From positions 1 to 8,710 of the forward strand of contig JBIKMC010000140.1 of the NCBI GenBank assembly GCA_044359405.1: a DNA stretch of 8,710 nucleotides. Reading direction: 5' to 3'. A program made the translations under genes and the position numbers. The notes below the pieces were generated by a model that was given only the letters and a program-made list of their open reading frames with translations, did no database searches and had not been told where the DNA came from. Positions 1-5,560 of this stretch are shown here, one piece after another. The stretch is from SYIM01 sp044359405 (GTDB lineage Bacteria > Pseudomonadota > Gammaproteobacteria > Burkholderiales > Burkholderiaceae_E). Positions within the stretch are counted from its first letter, which is position 1, and every line of letters begins with the position of its first letter.

Positions 1-1940
1 GACTTCAACGAAATACCAATCTGCAGGGCTGCGAAAGACCAATCATCGTCCTTGCCGGCCGACTGAAGGGGCTTAAAGACACCTTCGCGCAGTTGTTGCG
101 TGGCGGGATCCTGAAACTTCACCGCATAGACCTTGTTGAACTCACCCGCACCCAACTGCTTGGGCTTACCCATCTGTTGCCCCCGCGCGAGTTCACGCCG
201 TACCGTATGTTCGTTGATCGGAACGATGAGTGTGTTGTTCTCATAAACACATCGGAAAAGCTCGACCGTATCGTCGTTCGCGGGCCAGCCTGCATGCGCC
301 AACAAAATCGCCTCAGCGCGACTGAAGGGCCGCGAACCCGACATGTCAAGGCTGAGGAACGCCCCCACACGAGCTTCATCGGGTGGCGACTGAGACAGTT
401 GCGCGACCGCTGACGCAGAAACACCCGCATCGGTTAAAGCCATCACATCGGTCAGCGCCAGCCCCGGCTGAATCCCCGCCTGAGCAAGCGCTGCGGCCTG
501 CACGCGCATCAGCTTTGCACCGCTGGCTACCGGCTCGCGCAGCCACCCTAGCGCAGCATCATCGGGTAATTGCTGAACGCGCTGTCGGGCGTCTGAGAGA
601 TCAAGCCCGCGTTCCATCTGATAAGCGACTTCGTCGACCGGCACCTGGTCGGCCTTGAGTTGCAGCAACTGCGCAGCCGTGATGCGCGCCCCGCCTGCCT
701 GAGCGACCTCCTCGGCTGCGACTCCCGCCAGCATCAGCCGCCGGGCTAATCCGGCATCAAAATCAGCGCCTGCGCAGGCTCGAGCGAAGTCGGCGGGCAC
801 CTTTTGGTCTGCATATGGCTCCGCGAGTGCAGCGGCTGCACGCCGAATCCGGGCCGGCTGCTCGAGCAGCGTTTCACTGACGCCACCTGCGACGATAAAA
901 GCCTCCAGATAAGTACGCTTGGGAGCCAGCCCAGGTTTGAAATCAGGCGCATCGGAGTCTTTGGCTAAATCCTTAAGCGAAAAACCAAGGGCCAGCCCGT
1001 CGTCAATCTGCTGGGGTGTGTACGCTTTTTGATTCAGTAAGAAAGCGAGGGTCTCGATGGCTTTGTCCGCTTCGGCCAACTCGGGGTAACGCAGCAGAGA
1101 TAACGCCGCAAGACTGAGCGTGCCCCCGGCCCGAAGCGCCGCCTGGCCCGCCTGCTGGGCGCTTATACCGGCTTCGAGCGCCGCACTGGCCACCGAAACA
1201 TCAACCCCCGCTCGCGCATAGTCAAGAAGACTGCCAAGACTATCGACCCGTCCACCAGGGGCAACAGGCTCCCGCGGGTCGGCTAGTCTTTCAGCGAGCT
1301 TATCGACAAAGATTCGCTCAAACGAGGTTCTATGGGCCAACTCATGCAGAACGGTGCGCCGGACCAGCGAGGCCCGCTCCGCATAACGGGTGACCGCCGT
1401 ATGAAATGCTGTCACCGCCTGAGACAAATCCTGAACCTGCTGTCGCAACGACTCAGGATCGGACGCTGGCGGCTGCTCATACATCTGCTTGAGCGTATCG
1501 GCCTGATTCAGCATGGTTTTATATCGCTGATCACGCCGAATGGTCATACCCAGAAAATGCCAATCTCTCTTGGGCGCCCGATTGTGCAAAAGTGGCAACT
1601 CGCGCAAGCAAGCCGCGCCCAAGCGCGGCTCGTCCAGCGTTCCTGCTTGAGCCTTCCTGAGTAATGACGCAACCTGCCTATCATCACCCCGTACGACGAG
1701 ACCGTCAGCCCACGCGAAGGGCTTGAGTCGAACGTCGGGTGCTTTGATCGACACAGCACCGTGTAAAGCCTGCGGCACCTTACTGGCGATCGTCTGAACC
1801 GGTAATGACTGCAGGGCATGCTCAGATGAGAGCAGCCCCGGCCCACCCGCAGCCGCATTCACCTGCGACTTCGCATGGGACGAGGGTGCACGGGCCAGAG
1901 CGCTGACGACCGCAGCGCCGACCGAATGGCTGCCCGTCAT
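1..1940 (-). CDS. Putative type III secretion effector (3' end beyond the window)
   Basis: The minus-strand frame is open for 646 codons from ATG at 1940 to the left edge, so the C-terminus is missing. The start overlaps the stop of the upstream gene as ATGA, which implies coupled translation. The N-terminus begins MTGSHSVGAAVVSALARAPS and is rich in Ser and Ala, as T3S export signals are, with no Sec signal peptide or membrane segment. The body (about residues 130-560) is Ala/Leu/Gln-rich and helical. It carries an irregularly recurring AG(V/I/W) motif at residues 244, 257, 405, 488, 505 and 550, suggesting a degenerate solenoid. An HELAH motif lies at 199-203. Residues 596-607 (LGAGEFNKVYAV) followed by VFKPL at 621-625 resemble a Gly-rich loop and a Lys strand of a kinase-like fold. 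The co-transcribed CesT-type chaperone gene upstream is the main reason for calling it an effector. I do not recognise a specific effector family. Confidence 0.72.
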   Translation of the reverse strand, partial: MTGSHSVGAAVVSALARAPSSHAKSQVNAAAGGPGLLSSEHALQSLPVQTIASKVPQALHGAVSIKAPDVRLKPFAWADGLVVRGDDRQVASLLRKAQAGTLDEPRLGAACLRELPLLHNRAPKRDWHFLGMTIRRDQRYKTMLNQADTLKQMYEQPPASDPESLRQQVQDLSQAVTAFHTAVTRYAERASLVRRTVLHELAHRTSFERIFVDKLAERLADPREPVAPGGRVDSLGSLLDYARAGVDVSVASAALEAGISAQQAGQAALRAGGTLSLAALSLLRYPELAEADKAIETLAFLLNQKAYTPQQIDDGLALGFSLKDLAKDSDAPDFKPGLAPKRTYLEAFIVAGGVSETLLEQPARIRRAAAALAEPYADQKVPADFARACAGADFDAGLARRLMLAGVAAEEVAQAGGARITAAQLLQLKADQVPVDEVAYQMERGLDLSDARQRVQQLPDDAALGWLREPVASGAKLMRVQAAALAQAGIQPGLALTDVMALTDAGVSASAVAQLSQSPPDEARVGAFLSLDMSGSRPFSRAEAILLAHAGWPANDDTVELFRCVYENNTLIVPINEHTVRRELARGQQMGKPKQLGAGEFNKVYAVKFQDPATQQLREGVFKPLQSAGKDDDWSFAALQIGISLK

Positions 1941-2527
1941 GACAAGGCCTCCGATTCGTCCGAGCCGGACAGCGCCTTGAGCGCCGCAAATGCGCCGGCA
2001 AGGCCAAGGCTTGTGTCGAGCGTATACGAATCAAGCGTGTACACCGATTCGATCCAGCACCAGCCACTGTCGTCGAATTCATCATCCACCACCAGCATTA
2101 ACCGATCTGGCGGCCAAAGACTCGCAGCGTGCAATTGATCCGCACGAAGCATCAGCGCATTGGCCAGGGCAATCAGGCCAGAGGCGCGACGAGAATCCCG
2201 GGCGGCATCGCCCAACGCACCGAAGTGGGTGCGCGACAGCAAAATCAAAGGCCCGTGGCGCCAGTGCAGCACGAAAAACTCCGACTGCACCCCGTAGCCT
2301 GAAAAGCCGCACAGCGCAGCCTCTGAGGCTTGTCCACGCAGCAGATCAGCCCAGGCAGGAAGATCCGCCGCGTCAGCCTCCAGAATGAGGGAGGCGTGCA
2401 GCGCTTGGCGCTCCTCACGCAGGCCCTGTCGCACAGACTCGGAAAAATCGGGAAGCGTGTCGATACCACGACTCTGCAAATGGGCCCGGAGCGTGCCCCA
2501 GGAAGAGGTCTCAGCCGATGAGCTCAT
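1937..2527 (-). CDS. Hypothetical protein in a T3S chaperone-effector operon
   Basis: A 196-aa soluble protein that I cannot assign to a family. ATG at 2527 is preceded at good distance by GAGG, which itself overlaps the TGA of the upstream chaperone gene (9 nt between the genes). Its own TGA overlaps the ATG of the downstream effector candidate, so the three genes are almost certainly one transcript. The sequence is acidic and Leu/Ala-rich, with a compact centre (HWRHGPLILLSRTHFGALGD, about residues 89-108) and a C-terminal DDEFDDSGWCWIESVYTLD segment around 148-166. It has no signal peptide, no convincing membrane helix and no recognisable catalytic motif. Its size, acidity and place between a chaperone and its likely client fit an accessory or second chaperone, but a small secreted protein is equally possible. 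Confidence 0.8.
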   Translation of the reverse strand: MSSSAETSSWGTLRAHLQSRGIDTLPDFSESVRQGLREERQALHASLILEADAADLPAWADLLRGQASEAALCGFSGYGVQSEFFVLHWRHGPLILLSRTHFGALGDAARDSRRASGLIALANALMLRADQLHAASLWPPDRLMLVVDDEFDDSGWCWIESVYTLDSYTLDTSLGLAGAFAALKALSGSDESEALS

Positions 2528-2536
2528 ATCGTTACC

Positions 2537-3004
2537 TCAGGCCCTTTGCGAAAAAAACGCAGAAACGGAAGGCACTGTCTCGGTTGATAACGATACCGCC
2601 TCAACTTCGTCCCCGGGAAGGGGCTGCTCGCGCCAGGCACGGGCAACGTCCGCAAAGCGCGCCAACTCGGCAGCGAGCGCTGCGACATCCAGCGCGGCAA
2701 CAATCACTCGCCGCCACAGCACCAGACAATCACGTCCCTGCGCGTCGAGCCCAATCGACAAACAGGCACCTGCGGTGTGCTCACCCAAAAGACTGGCCTG
2801 CAGCAGCGCCAGCGCATGCCGCGACGGGTCCGCAAGAACCCGAATGATCGCAAAGACCGTCAGCGAGACATCGTCGTCTTCGCGCCGAAGGCCGATCTCA
2901 AGGCCGTCGGGCAGGTAAAGTCCGGCGCCTCCCTGCTCGTCAAATTCAAGGCCTGCGATGTCAAGTAAATTGCCGAGTTCGCGCAGGTGTTCGTCGAGGT
3001 TCAT
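2537..3004 (-). CDS. Type III secretion chaperone, CesT/Tir-chaperone family
   Basis: A 155-aa acidic cytoplasmic protein with the class I T3S chaperone pattern. It has an N-terminal helix (MNLDEHLRELGNLLDIAG), then beta segments with a FDEQGGAGLYLPDGLEIGL-like stretch (about 21-39). A strand follows (VSLTVFAIIRVL, about 46-57), then the helical dimer region HALALLQASLLGEHTAGACL (about 63-82), a LVLWRRV strand (about 93-99) and a C-terminal helix ending in ARAW. Such proteins act as homodimers that bind the N-terminal region of one or a few effectors and hand them to the secretion apparatus. ATG at 3004 is chosen because AAGGGGAG lies just upstream. The frame stays open to 3118 but that extension is repeat DNA. 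As the first gene of the operon, it probably serves the large protein two genes downstream. A CATAAT box at 3034-3029 could be a -10, but no matching -35 is visible. Confidence 0.85.
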   Translation of the reverse strand: MNLDEHLRELGNLLDIAGLEFDEQGGAGLYLPDGLEIGLRREDDDVSLTVFAIIRVLADPSRHALALLQASLLGEHTAGACLSIGLDAQGRDCLVLWRRVIVAALDVAALAAELARFADVARAWREQPLPGDEVEAVSLSTETVPSVSAFFSQRA

Positions 3005-3049
3005 GAACGCTCCCCTTGTTCGGCGGTCATTATGGCCTAAGCGGGGCGG

Positions 3050-3113
3050 TAAGCGCCCGTGCGTTGAGCCGCGCGTCGGGGGGCTTGGGCGCGAGGCGAT
3101 AAGCGCCCGTGCG
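3050..3113. repeat. Direct repeat pair TAAGCGCCCGTGCG, 50 bp apart
   Basis: TAAGCGCCCGTGCG occurs at 3050-3063 and 3100-3113. The preceding bases are also alike (GGCGG and GGCGA). In each copy the segment GGCG(G/A)TAAGCGCC can fold into a short hairpin with a TAAG-containing loop. It is the reverse-orientation relative of the GGCTTACCG-loop hairpins further right. The pair lies immediately upstream of the T3S operon, so it may sit in its promoter or leader region. Confidence 0.75.
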
Positions 3114-3268
3114 CTCATACGCCTGCGGCCTGTCCTGCGGACAGGCTTCCCTTCGCTCGGGCCCTTCGCCGGGGCGCCCCGAACTCGGCCGCCCAGGCGG
3201 CGGCCTCAGACATGCGGGGCGCTACCCCTCCCGGCGAAGCCGCCCCTCGCTCGGCTTGCCGAAATCGC
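3113..3268. repeat. Left arm of a large imperfect inverted repeat
   Basis: This arm pairs with 3660-3815. Perfect inverted blocks are 3174-3189 (GCGCCCCGAACTCGGC), 3204-3223 (CCTCAGACATGCGGGGCGCT) and 3253-3268 (GGCTTGCCGAAATCGC), with an almost perfect outer end at 3113-3128. Local hairpins lie between the blocks: GCCTGTCC/GGACAGGC with a 3-nt loop at 3128-3146, and GGCCGCC/GGCGGCC with a 5-nt loop at 3187-3205. The first hairpin is at a position homologous to a differently sequenced hairpin in the other arm. Confidence 0.85.
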
Positions 3269-3458
3269 GCAGAACGCTTCCCGCCCCCCGCCCTATCGAC
3301 CTCCACCACCGTGGCGCGCGCATCGCCGCGCACGCCGCGCACCCGATCGCACCGAGCATCGCGAATGCGCACGGGACACTTTTCCGCCTCTGGCTTATCG
3401 GCCTCCAGCACTGCGGCACCGCCTCGACGCGCACGGGCCTTTCCCCATTCATTACTCA

Positions 3459-3481
3459 GCGAACGGTGGCTTACCGCTCGC
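3459..3481. repeat. Isolated copy of the tandem-repeat hairpin
   Basis: GCGAACGGT, loop GGCTT, ACCGCTCGC: the same 9-bp stem and loop as in the 58-bp tandem array, with one A-C mismatch in the stem. It lies between the two inverted-repeat arms, about 330 bp before the array, showing that the hairpin is a dispersed element as well as part of the array. Confidence 0.75.
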
Positions 3482-3513
3482 CCCCTCGCCCCCGTCCAAA
3501 GCTCAGCCAAGTC

Positions 3514-3536
3514 AGCGGCGAACGGCAAGCGCCGCT
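3514..3536. repeat. Variant hairpin related to the array element
   Basis: AGCGGCG (3514-3520) and CGCCGCT (3530-3536) form a perfect 7-bp stem around a 9-nt loop (AACGGCAAG). The overall sequence resembles the array hairpin in frame and flanks, but with different stem bases, so it is probably a diverged family member. Confidence 0.55.
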
Positions 3537-3659
3537 CGATCGCCCGTACGCGATTCGTTTGAGAACCAGAACGCAGCGACGAGCGCGAAACGCCACCCGC
3601 TCGTCCGTGCGTCACCTGCGGTCGAGGACCGAAAGGCGGCGAGGGGGAAGCCCGCCCGA

Positions 3660-3815
3660 GCGATTTCGGCAAGCCCAGCGAGAAGCAGGTCCGCCGGACT
3701 CTCCTGAGCGCCCCGCATGTCTGAGGCTGCGTGAGCAGCCGAGTTCGGGGCGCTCCGGCGGAACGCTCCGAGCGCAGGGCAGTCCGGCCAACGGCCGGAC
3801 CGCAGCCGTATGAGC
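3660..3815. repeat. Right arm of a large imperfect inverted repeat
   Basis: This arm is the inverted partner of 3113-3268 and has exactly the same length (156 bp). Matching blocks are 3660-3675, 3707-3726 (20/20 identical when inverted) and 3738-3753 (16/16). Its internal hairpins are GGCTGC/GCAGCC around GTGA (3725-3740) and GTCCGGCC/GGCCGGAC around AAC (3782-3800). They occupy the positions of the left-arm hairpins but use different base pairs. The outer end runs directly into the first unit of the 58-bp tandem array. Confidence 0.85.
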
Positions 3816-4017
3816 GAGCGGTGGCTTACCGCTCGCCGCCACCACGCCTCAAACAAGACCGAGGCACAAGAGCGAGCGGTGGCTTACCGGTCGCCGCCAC
3901 CACGCCTCAAACAAGACCGAGGCACAAGCGCGAGCGGTGGCTTACCGCTCGCCGCCACCACGCCTCAAACAAGACCGAGGCGCAAGCGCGAGCGGTGGCT
4001 TACCGCTCGCCGCCACC
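3812..4017. repeat. 58-bp tandem repeat, about 3.5 copies
   Basis: Units start at 3812, 3870, 3928 and 3986; the last stops after about 32 bp. They differ at only a few bases. Each contains a hairpin GCGAGCGGT-GGCTT-ACCGCTCGC (9-bp stem, 5-nt loop) at 3814-3836, 3872-3894, 3930-3952 and 3988-4010, then a spacer with CACGCCTCAAACAAGACC. In unit 2 one stem base is changed (ACCGGTCGC), giving a mismatch. The period is not a multiple of three, so the array is open in several frames without being coding. It ends 6 bp before the -35 of the downstream operon. Confidence 0.95.
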
Positions 4018-4023
4018 CGCCCC

Positions 4024-4052
4024 TTGACGCCCCATTATGGTATCGATACCAT
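4024..4052 (+). promoter_or_regulatory. Sigma70-type promoter of the oxygenase operon
   Basis: TTGACG (4024-4029, 5 of 6 consensus bases) is followed after 17 nt by TACCAT (4047-4052, 4 of 6). Transcription would start near 4059, leaving a leader of about 54 nt before the desaturase ATG at 4113. The spacer and -10 are covered by the palindromic operator, so a bound repressor would block polymerase. Confidence 0.6.
4037..4052. promoter_or_regulatory. Palindromic operator, LacI-family type
   Basis: ATGGTATCGATACCAT is a perfect 16-bp palindrome with a central CG. LacI-family repressors bind such sites, with a hinge Leu inserted at the central CpG step. The operon's third gene encodes a LacI-family protein with a hinge Leu (residue 59), making it the likely ligand-controlled repressor of this site. 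A second copy was not seen in the window, including in front of the regulator gene. Confidence 0.75.
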
Positions 4053-4112
4053 CACCGACAAGTAACCGCCAACCTAACGCCCCGGCGGGCGACACAGCAC
4101 CAGGACACGTCA

Positions 4113-5153
4113 ATGAGCGAAGCCACTCAGCCATCCGCGCCTACGCGCCAGACACCCGCAGCCGTCAAGGACGCATGGTGGGAACCCGACATTTCTCGGG
4201 CGGAGTTGAAGACGCTCATGAAGCGCTCCGACTGGCCTGGCCTGTACTTTCTGAGCGTGTGGGCGGTCCTCATGCTCATCACGGGCTACGGCGTACACGT
4301 AGCACGCGACAGCCTCTGGATAGTACCCGCTGTCGTGGCCTATGGTTTTGTACTGGGCTTCGCCTACGCGCCCTCCCACGAGTGCGCCCACGGAACGGCC
4401 TTCAAGACGCGCTGGCTGAATGACACCATCCTCTGGCTCACCTCCTTCGTTTGGGGCGAGTCACCTACCCACCGCCGCTTCGCCCATTCGCACCATCACA
4501 CCCACACCTGGCATTGGAAAGTCGACGCTCAGATGGGCTACAGCAACCCGGTGCGCCTGGGCACCTGGTTGGGTGACGTAATCGGCTTCGTCGAATTCTG
4601 GCCCCGCGCCAAGCTGATGGTTCGCCACGCGATGGGACGTATCGTCGACCGTGAGCGTGTCTACCTGCCCGAGGCGCAGATTCCTGTCGTGGTTCGAGAA
4701 GCGCGATTTCTCATGGCCGGCTACATTGCCCTGATTGCATGGGCAGTCATCGGCCAAACCTGGATTCCCTTCCTATACTTCTTCATTCCACGCTTCGCGG
4801 GCGCTTTCGGCGTGTATTCATTCATCACCACCCAGCACATGGGTATGGCGCAAAACGTATACGACCACCGGCTGTGCACGCGCTCAATGAGCAATAGCTG
4901 GCTGGGGCGGGTTCTTTACTGGAACATGAACTATCACATTGAGCACCACGTCTATCCGTCTATTCCGTTCCATGCCCTGCCGGCCTTGAACGAGCGTATT
5001 CGCCACCAGTTGCCTGAACCCAGCACAGGTCTGTTCGGTGCGCACGTTGAGATCCTCAAGACCATCGTGGCACAGCGCTCGGATCCCAGCGCACTGGCCG
5101 TTCGCCCCCTGCCCCAGACGCGCCCAGCCAACGCGGGCGGAGCGGGTTCCTGA
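4113..5153 (+). CDS. Membrane di-iron fatty acid desaturase/hydroxylase family protein (MocD-like)
   Basis: A 346-aa integral membrane non-haem di-iron oxygenase. All three histidine boxes are present: HECAH at 89-93, HSHHH at 125-129 (in a run of histidines up to 134) and HIEHH at 275-279 within NYHIEHHVYP. Hydrophobic segments lie at about 44-63 and 67-87, and in a long stretch before the third box (MAGYIALIAWAVIG and WIPFLYFFIP). The frame extends upstream to 3810, but that part is tandem-repeat DNA. ATG at 4113 has AGGA 7 nt upstream and begins MSEATQPSAP. The Rieske ferredoxin gene that follows is the likely electron donor, as in the MocD/MocE pair of rhizopine catabolism, so hydroxylation or oxidative demethylation of a small substrate is more likely than lipid desaturation. 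No reductase gene is in the window. The substrate cannot be read from the sequence. Confidence 0.9.
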   Translation: MSEATQPSAPTRQTPAAVKDAWWEPDISRAELKTLMKRSDWPGLYFLSVWAVLMLITGYGVHVARDSLWIVPAVVAYGFVLGFAYAPSHECAHGTAFKTRWLNDTILWLTSFVWGESPTHRRFAHSHHHTHTWHWKVDAQMGYSNPVRLGTWLGDVIGFVEFWPRAKLMVRHAMGRIVDRERVYLPEAQIPVVVREARFLMAGYIALIAWAVIGQTWIPFLYFFIPRFAGAFGVYSFITTQHMGMAQNVYDHRLCTRSMSNSWLGRVLYWNMNYHIEHHVYPSIPFHALPALNERIRHQLPEPSTGLFGAHVEILKTIVAQRSDPSALAVRPLPQTRPANAGGAGS

Positions 5154-5172
5154 GCATCTACCTTTCGCTTTT

Positions 5173-5202
5173 AAGCCGTGCCGCGAGCTCGTATCGCGGC
5201 TT
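5173..5202 (+). other. Intra-operon stem-loop between desaturase and ferredoxin genes
   Basis: In the 72-nt gap, CCGCGA (5181-5186) pairs with TCGCGG (5194-5199), and AAGCC (5173-5177) can alternatively pair with GGCTT (5198-5202). No T-run follows, so a terminator is unlikely; it could influence mRNA processing or relative expression of the two genes. Confidence 0.4.
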
Positions 5203-5225
5203 CACAAGCAGCCTGGGGGCCAGAC

Positions 5226-5534
5226 ATGTGGGTTGAGCTGTGTACGATCGACATCGTGCCGGACGATGATGTCGTTGAAGTTGTACGAGAGGGACACGTG
5301 TTCTGCGCCTACCGTATCGCCGGCAAGCACTACGTCACCGACGGAATCTGCACCCACGCTGTCTCTCACCTGGCAGAGGGCTTCGTGCTCGATGACATCA
5401 TCGAGTGCCCCTTGCATAACGGGCGTTTCCATATACCCACGGGCAAGGTTGACGCGCCTCCGGCCTGCGAGCCGTTGAGGACCTATCCGGTCAGGCTCGA
5501 TGGACAGCGCCTGATGATTGAACTGCCTGGCTGA
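5226..5534 (+). CDS. Rieske-type [2Fe-2S] ferredoxin (MocE-like)
   Basis: A 102-aa small soluble ferredoxin. The Rieske cluster ligands are all present: C42-T-H44, then 16 residues, then C61-P-L-H64 (CTHAVSH and ECPLHNGRF). The surrounding GRFHIPTGKVDAPPACEPLRTYPV and a final beta strand are typical of the bacterial ferredoxins that feed electrons to ring-hydroxylating and membrane di-iron oxygenases. It should carry electrons from an unseen reductase to the preceding desaturase-type enzyme. ATG at 5226 gives the usual family length and has a G-rich stretch (TGGGGG) about 8 nt upstream. A GTG at 5178 in the same frame would add 16 residues of non-homologous-looking sequence and lies inside a stem-loop. 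The next gene starts 26 nt after the stop. Confidence 0.93.
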   Translation: MWVELCTIDIVPDDDVVEVVREGHVFCAYRIAGKHYVTDGICTHAVSHLAEGFVLDDIIECPLHNGRFHIPTGKVDAPPACEPLRTYPVRLDGQRLMIELPG

Positions 5535-5560
5535 GCTCGCCTCAGGGTTCATACCGACTC

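Larger units (their letters stand above)
3005..4023. other. Gene-free repeat-rich intergenic region
   Basis: About 1 kb separates the divergent left (T3S) and right (oxygenase) operons. Several long frames cross it, but their products are Arg/Pro/Ala-rich with no recognisable domain, and they are open only because GC-rich repeats lack stops. The stretch holds direct repeats (3050-3113), an inverted repeat with arms 3113-3268 and 3660-3815, isolated hairpins and a 58-bp tandem array (3812-4017). The space between the arms (3269-3659) has a few variants of the same hairpin, for example GGCTTATCG at 3392-3400, and otherwise nothing I can assign. No tRNA, transposase remnant or Rho-independent terminator with a T-run was seen. 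Confidence 0.8.

Noticed and set aside
1990..2918. Plus-strand open frames of 109-177 aa opposite the T3S genes
   Set aside because: They are shadows of the minus-strand genes, with low-complexity Arg/Ser/Ala translations and no ribosome sites.
3005..3118. Upstream extension of the chaperone frame by 38 codons
   Set aside because: The extra residues derive from direct-repeat DNA, and the ATG at 3004 has a strong AAGGGGAG site and a typical CesT N-terminus.
2958..3813. Long plus-strand open frames (up to 249 aa) across the repeat region
   Set aside because: Products are Arg/Pro/Ala-rich with no domain, lack a good ribosome site, overlap the chaperone start and the inverted repeat, and are open only because of GC-rich repeats.
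3115..3856. Minus-strand open frames in the same region (114-185 aa)
   Set aside because: Same composition artefact; they mirror the plus-strand frames over the inverted arms and lack start signals.
3812..4017. CRISPR array
   Set aside because: The whole 58-bp unit is repeated, including the part that would be spacer; there are no unique spacers and no cas genes.
3810..4112. Upstream extension of the desaturase frame by 101 codons
   Set aside because: It translates the 58-bp tandem array and would start before the predicted promoter; ATG at 4113 has a good ribosome site and gives normal family length.
5173..5202. Rho-independent terminator between desaturase and ferredoxin genes
   Set aside because: There is a stem but no T-run, and the downstream gene needs the upstream promoter; kept only as a possible processing element.
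5178..5225. GTG start for the Rieske ferredoxin at 5178
   Set aside because: It lies in a stem-loop, adds 16 residues not typical of the family, and the ATG at 5226 gives the expected length.
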